From Shinella lacus (GTDB lineage: Bacteria > Pseudomonadota > Alphaproteobacteria > Rhizobiales > Rhizobiaceae), in assembly GCF_010994755.1 (NCBI RefSeq), contig NZ_WHSB02000016.1, positions 62,001 to 126,000 of the forward strand: DNA of 64,000 nucleotides, given 5' to 3'. Positions 26,987 to 36,910 of this stretch are shown here, piece by piece. The position numbers and the translations under genes were made by a program. The notes beneath the pieces were generated by a model, which was not told the origin of the DNA, searched no databases, and saw nothing but the letters and a program-made list of their open reading frames with translations. Each line of letters starts with the position of its first letter. Position 1 is the stretch's first letter.

Positions 26987-27427
26987 GTGCGTTCCGTCGG
27001 TGACCGTATCCGCCACGCCATCAGCTTCGAAATCGCCGGCCTTCTTCTCGTGACGCCGCTAGGTGCTTTCGCATTCGGGATGCCGATGCACGATATTGGC
27101 GTGGTCGGGATCGTAAGCGCCACCATCGCCACGGCGTGGAATTTTGTCTACAATTACCTATTCGACTGGGTCCTGCAGCAAAGGACTGGCACAACGCAAA
27201 AAAGCCCCCGGACGCGGGTTTTTCACGCGATCTCCTTCGAGGTGGGGCTTCTCGCCGTCCTGATGCCGTTTATCGCGTGGTATCTCGGCGTCTCGATTTG
27301 GCAGGCGCTCGTCATGGATATCTCGTTCGCCATTTTCTACATGTTATACGCTTTGGCCTTCAACTGGGCTTACGATCGCGTGTTTCCACTTCCTGAGTGG
27401 ACGATGCAGGCGACGGACGTGCAATGA
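26987..27427 (+). CDS. PACE-family efflux protein (chlorhexidine type)
   Basis: About 146 residues with four membrane helices in two tandem repeats, each opening with a related motif: RIRHAISFEIAGLLLVTPLGA and RVFHAISFEVGLLAVLMP. Each repeat also has a WN-x-x-Y/F-x-x-x-F/YD block (AWNFVYNYLFD; FNWAYDRVF). This is the AceI/PACE proton-coupled transporter layout. GTG 26987 is preferred over ATG 26972 because GGAGG lies 5 bases upstream. It overlaps the next gene by 4 bases (ATGA), which implies translational coupling. Confidence 0.88.
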   Translation: MRSVGDRIRHAISFEIAGLLLVTPLGAFAFGMPMHDIGVVGIVSATIATAWNFVYNYLFDWVLQQRTGTTQKSPRTRVFHAISFEVGLLAVLMPFIAWYLGVSIWQALVMDISFAIFYMLYALAFNWAYDRVFPLPEWTMQATDVQ

Positions 27428-28602
27428 TCACGCAACACCACCCCTCTGCCAATCGCCCAGTGGATCCGTTGGCCGAGCAGACGTCGCGCCGATGGCCGCT
27501 CGTCCGCTGGTTCATCTCCTCAACCACACTAAACGTGCCGCAGGCTGCTGGACCGGTCGCGTTCTCGTTGCTGGCCTTGAGCATAACCGGCGACACCAGC
27601 GGTGGCGCCGCGATGATCCTAGCTATGACGCTTGCCCAGGTCATCGGCGCCATCCCGCTAACACGCATCGGGCGCAAACTCACGTCAGCAACAGGGCTTA
27701 GGCTTCTGGTCACGTGGCGCACCCTGGCCCTCAGCGCGATCGTGCTGGCTGCGGCATACGGCGCACCGTTTCCATGGATGATATTCTTCGCGGCCCTGGC
27801 CGGATTGGTCAACGGTGCAGCTTATGGTCATCTACGATCTATTCTCAATCATTTCGCGCCCGCGTCGAAGCTTCCGCGGGCCCTCGGGATCGCGGCAACG
27901 CTGAACGAAATGACATTCGTTCTCGCGCCTGTGGCTGCATCGGGGCTGGGAACAATCTCACCTGTGCTCGCGCTGTTTGCCCTCACGATCGTGGGTGCTA
28001 TCCCGGCTCTATTGGTTCCAAACGCCGCCGCCGCTCATATCACCGACGCACCTCAGATCCCAGGCTCGGTAGTGACGGGCCCTATCGCACTGTGGCTCGC
28101 CTGTGCGATCGCGGGTGGAGCAGCTGTCGCTGCGGTCGAAATTGGCGCCGTGGCCCTGGCGATCAACTTTGGATACGAACCTGCTCTAGCGATTATGTTC
28201 ACCGTACCGCTATGTCTCTCCTCCGTGGCGGGTGGGATCTGGATTAGCGTGCGGAACCGCAGGACGACGCACAGGACGGTGGTTTGTTACCTTGCCATCA
28301 TGACTCTAGGCGCGGCGCTAGCCGCGCTTGACCATTCTGTCTCCGTGACGATTATCGGAACTCTGCTCATAGGCGCTGTCCTCGCGCCATTGGCCACCCA
28401 CTACTCCTTGACACTCGACGAACTCGCCCCTCCCCACAGGCGCCCGGAAGTATTCGCTTTGCTAAGGACCGCCAACGCCGTCGGAGTCATCCTTGCGAGC
28501 GCATTGCTGACCGTGGCGTCACTTTCCGTCACACTTATTCTCGTGACAGCGCTGATGCTGGTAGTCACCGTTACCATCGCCGCCGCGGCGGCAAGGAATT
28601 GA
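27424..28602 (+). CDS. MFS-type transporter
   Basis: 392 residues with about 10-12 hydrophobic helices, arranged like a major-facilitator transporter (AALAGLVNGAAYGHLRSILNHFAPASKLPRALG resembles the loop 4-5 region). I cannot name a subfamily or a substrate. It is coupled to the PACE efflux gene by an ATGA overlap, so the two probably form an export unit. Confidence 0.8.
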   Translation: MITQHHPSANRPVDPLAEQTSRRWPLVRWFISSTTLNVPQAAGPVAFSLLALSITGDTSGGAAMILAMTLAQVIGAIPLTRIGRKLTSATGLRLLVTWRTLALSAIVLAAAYGAPFPWMIFFAALAGLVNGAAYGHLRSILNHFAPASKLPRALGIAATLNEMTFVLAPVAASGLGTISPVLALFALTIVGAIPALLVPNAAAAHITDAPQIPGSVVTGPIALWLACAIAGGAAVAAVEIGAVALAINFGYEPALAIMFTVPLCLSSVAGGIWISVRNRRTTHRTVVCYLAIMTLGAALAALDHSVSVTIIGTLLIGAVLAPLATHYSLTLDELAPPHRRPEVFALLRTANAVGVILASALLTVASLSVTLILVTALMLVVTVTIAAAAARN

Positions 28603-28712
28603 GCTTAGGATCCGAGCGCAGTCATTGAGTACGTGGATGGGCTTTCAAGTCGATTTCAGTCGGGCACTCGAGTGGATTTGAACCTGCCTTCCTGAGCAAG
28701 ACGACGGCAGGG

Positions 28713-30197
28713 TTATACGTCTAATCCGAGGCACAGGTACTTCACTTCCAGATAGTCATCCAGGCCGTATCTCGAGCCCTCCCGCCCCTGACCGGACTGC
28801 TTGATGCCGCCGAAGGGCGCGACCTCGGTCGAAATCTGACCGGTGTTGATCCCGACCATGCCATATTCCAGCGCCTCGCCGACCCGGAAGGCTCGGGAGA
28901 GATCTCTGGAATAAAAGTAGGCGGCGAGGCCGAACTCAGTGTCGTTGGCGAGATCGACTACCTGCTCCTCGGTCACGAACCGGAAGAGCGGAGCCACCGG
29001 ACCGAACGTCTCCTCACGAGCGACGAGCATATCGGGTGTGACATCCGTCAGGACCGTCGGTTGGAAAAACAGGCCACCTTTCGCATCCGCCTTACCGCCA
29101 ACCGCGACGCAAGCGCCCTTCGATACCGCGTCGCTTATATGCGCCTCGACCTTTGCCAGAGCCTTCCCGTCGATGAGCGGGCCAGCATCGACAGCATCGT
29201 CGAACCCGTCGCCCACCTTCAATTGCGCAACACGCGCCGCCAGCTTTTCGGCGAAAGCATCGTAGACGCCGGCCTGGACGTAGAAGCGGTTGGCACACAC
29301 GCAGGTCTGGCCGTTGTTGCGGTATTTCGCGACCATGGCGCCATCCACCGCCGCGTCGAGGTCGGCATCATCGAACACGATGAAGGGCGCATTGCCGCCG
29401 AGTTCGAGGCCGAGCTTCATGATCTGGTCGGCACCCTGCCGCATAAGCGTGCGGCCGACATTGGTGGAGCCGGTGAAGGTCAGCTTGCGAACCTTGTCGT
29501 TCGACGTGAATTCATGGCCGACCTCAATGGCATCCGTTGTGAGGATAATGTTGAAGAGACCGGCGGGAAGCCCGGCCCGTTCGGCAAGGCGGGCCAGGGC
29601 AAGCGCAGAAAGCGGCGTTTCGGCGGCAGGCTTGGCGACCATGGCGCAGCCTGCGGCAAGTGCCGGCGAAAGCTTGCGCGCAAGCATGGCATTCGGAAAA
29701 TTCCACGGAGTGATGGCCGCAACGACGCCCACCGGCTGCTTGACGACCATGATACGCTTGTCGCGCTGATGGCCGGGGATCAGGTCGCCATAGGCACGCT
29801 TGGCCTCCTCGCCGAACCATTCGACATAGGAGGCGCCATAGAGGATTTCTCCACGCGCCTCGGCCAACGGCTTGCCCATTTCCATCGTCAGGATGACGGC
29901 AAGGTCATCGGCATTGGCAACAAGGAGGTCATGGAGTTTGCGCAGAATCGCCGCCCGCTCCTTGCCCGTTCGTTTCGCCCAGTCCTTCTTGGCGATATAG
30001 GCAGAATCTATTGCGCGGGCGGCCTCAACCCGTCCCATGTCCGGAAGCGTAGCGATCCTCTCACCCGTGGACGGATTGAAGACGTCGAACGTCCTTTCGG
30101 CATCGTCGCAGCCAAGCCATGTCCCGGCAACAGGCGCCTTGTCCATCGCCAGCGCCGGGTCCTTTAGTCTCGCCAGGAGGCGTTCGGAAATTGCCAC
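28713..30197 (-). CDS. gabD: succinate-semialdehyde dehydrogenase
   Basis: 494 residues of the aldehyde dehydrogenase superfamily, closest in pattern to GabD: PWNFPNAMLARKLSPALAAGC, catalytic E265 in LELGGNAPF and nucleophile C299 in GQTCVCANRFYV. The reaction is oxidation of succinate semialdehyde to succinate with NAD(P)+. It is the last gene of the 11-gene leftward operon, 27 bases after the ABC ATPase, so the pathway encoded upstream probably releases succinate semialdehyde. Confidence 0.93.
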   Translation of the reverse strand: MAISERLLARLKDPALAMDKAPVAGTWLGCDDAERTFDVFNPSTGERIATLPDMGRVEAARAIDSAYIAKKDWAKRTGKERAAILRKLHDLLVANADDLAVILTMEMGKPLAEARGEILYGASYVEWFGEEAKRAYGDLIPGHQRDKRIMVVKQPVGVVAAITPWNFPNAMLARKLSPALAAGCAMVAKPAAETPLSALALARLAERAGLPAGLFNIILTTDAIEVGHEFTSNDKVRKLTFTGSTNVGRTLMRQGADQIMKLGLELGGNAPFIVFDDADLDAAVDGAMVAKYRNNGQTCVCANRFYVQAGVYDAFAEKLAARVAQLKVGDGFDDAVDAGPLIDGKALAKVEAHISDAVSKGACVAVGGKADAKGGLFFQPTVLTDVTPDMLVAREETFGPVAPLFRFVTEEQVVDLANDTEFGLAAYFYSRDLSRAFRVGEALEYGMVGINTGQISTEVAPFGGIKQSGQGREGSRYGLDDYLEVKYLCLGLDV

Positions 30198-30224
30198 GAT
30201 AAGGCTCCCAGCGCAGGTTGGAGG

Positions 30225-31301
30225 TCAGGCAAAAGCGTGCGCGGAGGCTGTATCGAAGGTCAGCCAGGCCTGCTCGCCGCGCGCAAGGCTGGAAATCGCC
30301 TCGTGCCCGAACGGCAAGCGCACGGCGAGATCGACACCCGCCGGTGTCGCGGTGCTGACCTCGACATTGTTGCCCAGGAACGTAATATCCCGCACCGTCA
30401 CGGCGATGCCCGAGGGAACGGAGACCCGCGAGAGCGAAAGGCGTTCCGGGCGCAACATCAAAGATGCCCTGCTGCTTGCCGCAGACGGACCGTGCAACGG
30501 CACGCCTTCGACGACCGCGCCATCGCCCAGCGCGAGTTTGGCTTTCCCGGCATTGCTTGTGACGACGGTCGCATCGAGGAAATTGCTGTCGCCGATAAAC
30601 CCCGCAACGAAGCGGGTTGCCGGATTGGAATAGAGTTCCGGGCCGGTCCCGATCTGGTCGATCTCGCCCTGGCTGAACACTGCGATGCGATCCGACAGCC
30701 GCAAAGCCTCCTCCTGGTCATGCGTGACATAGAGGATCGTCACACCCGTTTCTTGGTGGATACGGCGGATTTCGAACTGGATTTCCTCGCGCAGCTTCTT
30801 GTCGAGCGCCGAGAGCGGTTCGTCCATCAGAAGGACCGGCGGGTTGTAGACGAGCGCGCGGGCAAGCGCGACGCGCTGCTGCTGGCCACCGGACATCAGC
30901 GCCGGCATGCGATCCTCGAAGCCTTCCAGACGCACGAGTTTCAGGGCGGCTTTGACGCGTTCGGCAATCTCGGCCTGCGGGCGGCGGCGGATGCGCAGCG
31001 GGAAGGCGACGTTCTCGCCGACGGTCAGATGCGGGAAGAGCGTGTAGCGCTGGAACACCATGCCGATATTGCGCTTGTGCGACGGCGTCGATAGCAGGCT
31101 CTGGCCGTTCAGCAGAATATCGCCGCCGCTCGGATCCTGAAACCCCGCGAGGATGTAGAGGGTCGTCGACTTGCCGGAACCCGATGGCCCGAGGAAGGTC
31201 ATGAACTCGCCTTGGGCAATATCCATGCTGACATTCTTCACGGCAGTGACATTGCCATAGTTTTTGCGGATGCCGTTGATGCTGAGAAAAGGCTGGGTCA
31301 T
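30225..31301 (-). CDS. ABC transporter ATPase, PotA/spermidine-putrescine type
   Basis: 358 residues. The ATPase has Walker [11 protein letters not shown]-loop [14 protein letters not shown], signature [15 protein letters not shown], Walker [13 protein letters not shown] and H-loop [10 protein letters not shown]. Residues 240-358 form a TOBE domain. ATG 31301 overlaps the permease stop (ATGA). It powers import of the substrate of this operon. The longer frame running upstream is not coding. Confidence 0.95.
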   Translation of the reverse strand: MTQPFLSINGIRKNYGNVTAVKNVSMDIAQGEFMTFLGPSGSGKSTTLYILAGFQDPSGGDILLNGQSLLSTPSHKRNIGMVFQRYTLFPHLTVGENVAFPLRIRRRPQAEIAERVKAALKLVRLEGFEDRMPALMSGGQQQRVALARALVYNPPVLLMDEPLSALDKKLREEIQFEIRRIHQETGVTILYVTHDQEEALRLSDRIAVFSQGEIDQIGTGPELYSNPATRFVAGFIGDSNFLDATVVTSNAGKAKLALGDGAVVEGVPLHGPSAASSRASLMLRPERLSLSRVSVPSGIAVTVRDITFLGNNVEVSTATPAGVDLAVRLPFGHEAISSLARGEQAWLTFDTASAHAFA

Positions 31302-32098
31302 GCTTTTCGTCCCTTGCGGAAGAGTGCTGCGACGATCATCAGAAGGATCGTGAAGGCAATGAGCAGTGTGGAAGCGGCGGCGATGACCGGCGTCAGGTCC
31401 TGGCGCAACGTCGTCCAGATCTTGACCGGCAGGGTCTGCAATGTCGGGCTTGCCATGAAAATCGCCAGCACCACCTCGTCCCAGGAGGCGAGGAAGGAGA
31501 AGACGGCCGCGCCGAAGATGCCGTGGCTGATCGCCGGAACCGTCACACGCAGCCGTGCCTCCCAGGGATTTGCCCCGCACAGGATGGCCGCATCCTCGAT
31601 CGAGCGGTCGAAACCTTCGAGCGCGTTGCCGATCGAGATGATCGAGAAGGGCAGCGCGATCAGGAGATGCGCGATGACGAAGGCGATGGTCGTGCCGGCA
31701 AGGCCGAGTTTCAGAAACAGGGCGTAGAGCGCGACGGCGAGAACGACGACGGGCAGGATCATCGGCGTCAGAAACAGCGCCCGCAGCAGATCCCGGCCGG
31801 CGAAGCGACCGCGGTCGAGACCCAGGGCGGCAAGAAAGCCGATGACGACGGAGAGCACGGTCACGATTGCCGCGATCTTCAGGCTGGTCAGCGCCGAATA
31901 GAGCCAGCGCGGATCGGCGAAGAGGTCCTGATACCATTTGAAGGTCCAGGATGGCGGCGGGAAGATCAGCCATTGCGACGACCCGAAGGACAGCGCGGCG
32001 ATGAAGACGATGGGCAGGATCAGAAAGAGGCAGACCAGCGCCACGAGCGCGATAAGAAGGGTCCTGACACCGCCGAGTTTGTCGAAGTCGAGCAGCAT
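31298..32098 (-). CDS. ABC transporter permease, PotC type
   Basis: 266 residues with about six helices and the EAA loop ALEGFDRSIEDAAILCGANPWEARLRVTVP, which contacts the ATPase. LIALPFSIISI and AVFSFLASWDEVVLAIF are typical of PotC-like permeases. It starts 2 bases after the previous permease stop. Confidence 0.93.
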   Translation of the reverse strand: MLLDFDKLGGVRTLLIALVALVCLFLILPIVFIAALSFGSSQWLIFPPPSWTFKWYQDLFADPRWLYSALTSLKIAAIVTVLSVVIGFLAALGLDRGRFAGRDLLRALFLTPMILPVVVLAVALYALFLKLGLAGTTIAFVIAHLLIALPFSIISIGNALEGFDRSIEDAAILCGANPWEARLRVTVPAISHGIFGAAVFSFLASWDEVVLAIFMASPTLQTLPVKIWTTLRQDLTPVIAAASTLLIAFTILLMIVAALFRKGRKA

Positions 32099-32100
32099 GG

Positions 32101-32952
32101 CTACGTCCCCCGTGCCGGATTGAAATAGCGAAGCTGGACGGCGTAGAGCGCAAGCGTGACGACGAGAAGCACCAGAGCCGCGGCGCCGCCCATGCCCCAG
32201 TTGACCAGCGACTGGACGAACTGCGCGACGAGTTCGGCGAGCATCATGTTGGATGTGCCGCCGAGCAATGCCGGCGTCACGAAATAGCCGAGCGACATGA
32301 CGAAGACCATCAAGGCGCCGGCGGCGATGCCGGGCAGCGACAGCGGCAGCAGCACGCGCAGGAAACATTGCATCTTGCCGGCGCCGCAGAGGGCGGCGGC
32401 GCGCAGAATGGCGGGATCGATGGTACGGATGACGCCCATCAGCGGCAGGATGACGAAGGGCAGCATGATGTAGGTCATGCCGATGGTCACACCGACGAGA
32501 TTGTTGACGAGCGCCAGCGGCGTGTCGATCAGGCCCAGTCCCATCAGGGTCTTGTTGATGACGCCGGTGCGCTGCAGCAGCACCATCCAGGCATAGGTCC
32601 GCGCCAGCAGGTTCGTCCACATCGAGAGAATGATGATCGCCAGCACGATGCGCGACCACTTCTGCGGCATGATGGCGAGCAGCCAGGCGACCGGATAGCC
32701 GACGACAATGGAGACGAGCGTCACGACGCCGGCCACCAGGAAGGTGTTCAGGAAGACGCGCAGATACGTCGTCGAGCCCAGCAGGGCCTTATAGTTCTGC
32801 AGGCCCACCTCCGGTTCCAGCACGCTGCGCATCAACAGCATCAGCACCGGCACGATGAAGAAGAGGGCGATGAGCAGCAGTGCCGGCAGAAGATAGCCGA
32901 GCGTGGCCCCACGCTTTGTTTTGACGGCGCCCGTCACTACCGTAACAGCCAT
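32101..32952 (-). CDS. ABC transporter permease, PotB type
   Basis: 283 residues with about six helices; the EAA loop is IRTIDPAILRAAALCGAGKMQCFLRVLLP. The N-terminal LPALLLIALFFIVPVLMLLMRS and FVMSLGYFVTPALLGG match PotB-like permeases. It pairs with the downstream permease as the heterodimeric channel. Confidence 0.93.
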   Translation of the reverse strand: MAVTVVTGAVKTKRGATLGYLLPALLLIALFFIVPVLMLLMRSVLEPEVGLQNYKALLGSTTYLRVFLNTFLVAGVVTLVSIVVGYPVAWLLAIMPQKWSRIVLAIIILSMWTNLLARTYAWMVLLQRTGVINKTLMGLGLIDTPLALVNNLVGVTIGMTYIMLPFVILPLMGVIRTIDPAILRAAALCGAGKMQCFLRVLLPLSLPGIAAGALMVFVMSLGYFVTPALLGGTSNMMLAELVAQFVQSLVNWGMGGAAALVLLVVTLALYAVQLRYFNPARGT

Positions 32953-33020
32953 GGTCGATCATCCAGTGGGTGAGGAGCGGACCGGCCGAAGCCGGCCCGC
33001 CATCGTCTTGGGAGACAGCG

Positions 33021-34031
33021 TTATTTTGCCTGCCAGGCGTACCAGCGCGTACCGATCTCGTCGCGATGCTCGGCCCAGTAGCTCATGTCGGCATTGATCT
33101 GGGTGTCGGCCTGCATGTCCGGCAGCGACTTGCGGAGTTCCGCATCCATCAGCGTGTTGGAGTCAAGGTTCACCGGCGCATACCCTGTCGCCGCGGCGAA
33201 CTGCGCCTGGGCGGCATCGCTGGTAGCCTGCGCGATGAACTTCATGGCCGCGTCCCTGTTCTTGGCGCCCTTCGGCACAACGAGGGAATCGGCGGCGGTG
33301 ATGTTGTTCGTCCACGACGTCTCGACGGTGACGCCGGTTTCGGCGAGCGCCGTCAGTCGGCCGTTCCAGAACGAGCCGAACGGCGCTTCGGCGGATGCGA
33401 GAAGCTGCTGCGACTGCGCACCGCTGTCCCACCAGACGATATCGCCCTTGATCGTGTCGAGCTTCTTGAAGGCGCGGTCGAGATCGAGCGGATAGAGCTT
33501 GTCGGCCGGCACGCCATCGGCAAGCAGCGCGGCCTCCACCACGCCCGGCGCCGACCATTTGTAGAAGGTGCGCTTGCCGGGGAATTTCTGGGTGTCGAAC
33601 AGGTCGGCCCAGGTCTTCGGGCAGGCCTCGACGGCATCCTTGTTGCAGCCGATCACGAAGGAATAGTAGAAGCTGCCGACCGAGTAGTCGGTGACGAAGC
33701 GCGGGTCGAGTTTGCTCTTGTCGATGACGGAGAAATCGAGCTTTTCGAGGAGGCCGGCATTGCCGGCCTGCACGGCATAATCGCCCTCGACGTCCACGAC
33801 GTCCCAGGTCACGTTGCCGGCTTCGACCATGGCCTTGATCTTGCCGTAGTCTGTCGGGCCGTCCTGTGTGACGGCGACGTTTTTCTCCGCCGTGAACGGA
33901 TCGGCCCAATAGGTCTTCTGGGCATCCTGCGTGGTGCCGCCCCAGCTGGTGAAGACCATGTCTTCGGCTGCGGCATGCCCCGCGAACAAGAGCGTCGTCG
34001 AAAGAAGCGCAAGCGCCAATCTGCTTTTCAT
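33021..34031 (-). CDS. periplasmic substrate-binding protein, PotD/PotF type
   Basis: 336 residues. The signal peptide MKSRLALALLSTTLLFAGHAAA precedes EDMVFTSWGGTTQDAQKTYW, the usual start of polyamine-type binding proteins, and KTWADLFDTQKFPGKR is a family landmark. It captures the substrate and delivers it to the two permeases. In this operon the ligand is probably the compound degraded by the oxygenase and hydrolase, which need not be a polyamine. Confidence 0.93.
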   Translation of the reverse strand: MKSRLALALLSTTLLFAGHAAAEDMVFTSWGGTTQDAQKTYWADPFTAEKNVAVTQDGPTDYGKIKAMVEAGNVTWDVVDVEGDYAVQAGNAGLLEKLDFSVIDKSKLDPRFVTDYSVGSFYYSFVIGCNKDAVEACPKTWADLFDTQKFPGKRTFYKWSAPGVVEAALLADGVPADKLYPLDLDRAFKKLDTIKGDIVWWDSGAQSQQLLASAEAPFGSFWNGRLTALAETGVTVETSWTNNITAADSLVVPKGAKNRDAAMKFIAQATSDAAQAQFAAATGYAPVNLDSNTLMDAELRKSLPDMQADTQINADMSYWAEHRDEIGTRWYAWQAK

Positions 34032-34063
34032 GTGTCCGTTCCTCCCGGTTGAATGATGCTTCG

Positions 34064-34393
34064 TCAGACCGGCGCGCTGCCGCCAAGCGGCGAGAAAGCG
34101 GCCGGAGTCATGATCTTGTTGTCCGCGGTGACGATCAGGTCGCGAATCTTTGGCAGGAAGGCCTGCCAGTCAGGATCGGCGGCAAGGCGCGCGCGGCGGG
34201 CTTGCCGGTCGTCGAGGCTCGTGAAGCTCCAGATGTGGACGATCTCGTTGATCGGGCCGATCTCCGAGGAGAAATAGCCGACGAGATTGCCGAGATGTTT
34301 CTTCTGGATCGCGATGCCGGTGTCGCCGACCACCTTGAGGTATTCGGGAACGCCGCCGTTCTTCAGCCTGTAGGTGCGGATCTCGACGAACAT
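34064..34393 (-). CDS. NIPSNAP-family protein
   Basis: 109 residues with the ferredoxin-like alpha/beta pattern of NIPSNAP: VEIRTYRLKNGGVPEYLKVV, LVGYFSSEIGPINEIVHIWSF and RRARLAADPDWQAFLP. The biochemical role is unknown, though such genes are common in catabolic operons. The ATG lies 5 bases after the dehydrogenase stop; a longer start at 34450 would overlap that gene. Confidence 0.88.
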   Translation of the reverse strand: MFVEIRTYRLKNGGVPEYLKVVGDTGIAIQKKHLGNLVGYFSSEIGPINEIVHIWSFTSLDDRQARRARLAADPDWQAFLPKIRDLIVTADNKIMTPAAFSPLGGSAPV

Positions 34394-34398
34394 GTCGG

Positions 34399-35862
34399 TC
34401 ACCGCATCACGAAGGGATCGGGGATCGGATCGTCCGATGTCCTGAGCCACACGGTCTTCGTCTTGGTATAGTCGAGCGCGGCGGCAAGGCCGCCTTCCCG
34501 CCCCTGCCCCGACTGGCCGTATCCGCCGAACGGCGCGATCGGCGAGACGGCGCGGTAGGTGTTGACCCAGACGATGCCGGCGCGGATGCGCTTGATCATG
34601 CGATGGGCGCGCGCGAGGTTGCGCGTGAAGACGCCCGAGGCGAGACCGTACGGCGTCGCATTCGCAAGCTGCACGGCCTCCTCTTCCGTCGTGAAGGAGA
34701 GAACGGAGAGCACCGGTCCGAACAGCTCGGTTTCCACCGAAGCGGCGGAAACGCCGTCACAGTCGAGAATGGTGGGCGCGTAGTAGAAGCCATCCCCCTC
34801 GCCTGCCCGGCCGCCGGTGACGAGCTTCGCACCGGCAGCAATCGAGGATGCGACGACCGTCTCGATATGATCCCGCTGCCGTCTCGTGCAGAGCGGACCG
34901 ACCTCTGTCGCCATGTCGAGCGGCGAACCGATGTGGATGGCCTCTGCCTTGGCTTTCAGGATGGCGAGGAACCGGTCCTTCACGGATGCTTCGACGATGA
35001 GGCGGGAGCCCGCCACACAGCTCTGTCCGGTCGCCGCAAAAATCCCGGCGACCTGCGCATTGGCCGCGCTTTCCAGGTCGCAATCGGCAAAGACGATGAA
35101 GGGCGACTTGCCACCGAGTTCCAGCGAGGTCGTCGCCAGGTTTTCCGCGGAGTTGCGCACCACGGCGGCGGCCGTGCCCGGACCACCGGTGAAGGCGATA
35201 TGGTCGACGCCGGGATGGCGGGTCAGCGCGCTGCCGCAGGTCGGGCCGAAGCCGGTCAGGATGTTGACGACGCCGGCCGGGAAACCCGCCTCATGCACCA
35301 GCCGTGCGAATTCGAGAAGCGGCGCCGGACCGTCTTCCGATGCCTTGACGACCAGCGTGCAGCCGGCGGCCAGCGCCGGGCCGATCTTCACGGCCGACAG
35401 GAAGAGCTGGCTGTTCCACGGCACGACGGCGGCCACGACGCCGATCGGCTCGCGGCGCGTCCAGACATCCATGTCCGCCTTGTCGATGGCGAGCGTCGCG
35501 CCTTCGATCTTGTCGGCGAGACCCGCATAGTAGCGATAGTAATCCGCGACATAGGCGATCTGCGCGGAGGTCTCGCGGATGATCTTGCCGGTGTCGCGGG
35601 TCTCGAGCTCCGCGAGCTTCCGCGCATTGGCCTGCACGAGATCGGCAAGTTTGTAGAGCAACTTGCCGCGAGCCGTCGCGGTCATGGCCGGCCATTCGCC
35701 GGTCCAGAGCGCACGCTGGGCCGCCTTCACCGCGCGATCGACATCATCCTCGCGCGCCTCGGCCATCGCCGCCCAGACGATACCGGTTGCGGGATCGATC
35801 GAGTCGAACCGCGCCGCGCCGTCTTCGAAGGTTCCGTCTATATATTGCTGGAAGCTCTGCAT
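34399..35862 (-). CDS. aldehyde dehydrogenase
   Basis: 487 residues with the catalytic Glu in LELGGKSPFIVF, the nucleophile Cys in TGQSCVAGSR and the NAD site VVPWNSQLFLSAVKIGPALAAGC. It differs clearly from the GabD at the end of the operon, so the pathway has two aldehyde oxidation steps or two substrates. ATG 35862 follows the monooxygenase stop by 8 bases. Confidence 0.93.
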   Translation of the reverse strand: MQSFQQYIDGTFEDGAARFDSIDPATGIVWAAMAEAREDDVDRAVKAAQRALWTGEWPAMTATARGKLLYKLADLVQANARKLAELETRDTGKIIRETSAQIAYVADYYRYYAGLADKIEGATLAIDKADMDVWTRREPIGVVAAVVPWNSQLFLSAVKIGPALAAGCTLVVKASEDGPAPLLEFARLVHEAGFPAGVVNILTGFGPTCGSALTRHPGVDHIAFTGGPGTAAAVVRNSAENLATTSLELGGKSPFIVFADCDLESAANAQVAGIFAATGQSCVAGSRLIVEASVKDRFLAILKAKAEAIHIGSPLDMATEVGPLCTRRQRDHIETVVASSIAAGAKLVTGGRAGEGDGFYYAPTILDCDGVSAASVETELFGPVLSVLSFTTEEEAVQLANATPYGLASGVFTRNLARAHRMIKRIRAGIVWVNTYRAVSPIAPFGGYGQSGQGREGGLAAALDYTKTKTVWLRTSDDPIPDPFVMR

Positions 35863-35869
35863 GGCCGCC

Positions 35870-36907
35870 TCACCGGAATGCCGGCATGACATCGGCGATG
35901 AAGCGTTCGAGCGACGCTTTCTTGCGCTCGAAGCTCATGCCCGTGTCGATCCAGAACGAATATTCGTCATAGCCGAGGCCCTCGTAGACCTTCAGCCGCT
36001 TGATCACATCGTCCGCCGTGCCGATCGGCATGTTTTCGCGCATCTTCTGCGGAGAAAGGTTGGGATTGGCGGCGAGTTCCTCCTCGCTCAGGCGCGCGAT
36101 GAGGCCCTGCTCGATCGGCCGCTCGTTCTTGAACCAGGCAAAGAAGTAATTGTAGTAGGTGCTCACTTCCTTCGCCGCCTGGGCGATATCGGCCTCATCG
36201 GAGCCGACATAGGTGTGCAGCAGCAGCATGATCTTCGGCCGGGAAACGCCGGTCGCCTTTTCACAGGCCGCATCGAAGCGCTCCATCAGGCTCGAAATCT
36301 CTGCCTCGCCATTGGCAAGCGGCGTGCACTGAACGTTGCAGCCATTGGCGACAGCGAATTCGTGGCTGTTCGGATCGCGTGCCGCGACCCAGATCGGCGG
36401 ATGCGGCTGTTGTGCCGGCTTCGGTGCGGAGGTCGTCTTCGGGAATTTCCAGAATTCGCCGTCATGCGCATAGTCACCGGCCCAGAGCCCCTTCACGGCC
36501 GGGATCAGTTCCCGCATACGCTGGCCGGCGCCCCAAGCGTCGAGGCCGGGCAGCAGCCGTTCGTATTCGAAGCCGTAGGCGCCGCGCGCAATGCCGAGAT
36601 CGAGCCGGCCGCCGCTGATGATGTCGGTCATCGCAGCTTCGCCAGCCAATTTTATCGGATGCCAGAACGGCGCGATCACCGTACCCGTGCCGAGGCGCAC
36701 ATTCGTCGTGCGCCGGGCGAGATCGGCGATGTTGACGAAGGGGTTCGGCGCGATGGTGAAATCCATGCCGTGGTGCTCGCCGGTCCAGATGGCATGCATG
36801 CCGCCCTTATCCGCGATCTCGCACAGCGCGATGAATTCTTCATAGAGTTCCTGATGGTTTTGGCTGGCATCCAGCCGCTCCATGTGAACGAACAGGGAGA
36901 ATTTCAT
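35870..36907 (-). CDS. luciferase-like (LLM) flavin-dependent monooxygenase
   Basis: 345 residues with the bacterial luciferase TIM-barrel fold: KFSLFVHMERLDASQ, GEHHGMDFTIAPNPFVNIADLARRT, RLGTGTVIAPFWHPIKLAGE and GRLDLGIARGAYGFEYERL. These enzymes use reduced FMN supplied by a separate reductase and O2 to hydroxylate or cleave substrates. The flavin reductase is encoded immediately upstream (3-base gap). An equivalent pair performs ring opening in the known pyridine pathway of Arthrobacter, which guides the pathway inference here. Confidence 0.93.
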   Translation of the reverse strand: MKFSLFVHMERLDASQNHQELYEEFIALCEIADKGGMHAIWTGEHHGMDFTIAPNPFVNIADLARRTTNVRLGTGTVIAPFWHPIKLAGEAAMTDIISGGRLDLGIARGAYGFEYERLLPGLDAWGAGQRMRELIPAVKGLWAGDYAHDGEFWKFPKTTSAPKPAQQPHPPIWVAARDPNSHEFAVANGCNVQCTPLANGEAEISSLMERFDAACEKATGVSRPKIMLLLHTYVGSDEADIAQAAKEVSTYYNYFFAWFKNERPIEQGLIARLSEEELAANPNLSPQKMRENMPIGTADDVIKRLKVYEGLGYDEYSFWIDTGMSFERKKASLERFIADVMPAFR

Positions 36908-36910
36908 GGC

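Noticed and set aside
28670-28695. tRNA-like T-loop sequence (GGTTCAAATCC on the minus strand)
   Set aside because: The flanking bases do not form a 5-bp T stem, and no acceptor, D or anticodon arm is present.
31302-32153. Upstream extension of the ABC ATPase frame
   Set aside because: It runs through the permease gene in another frame and is Arg-rich; the ATPase starts at ATG 31301 with an ATGA overlap.
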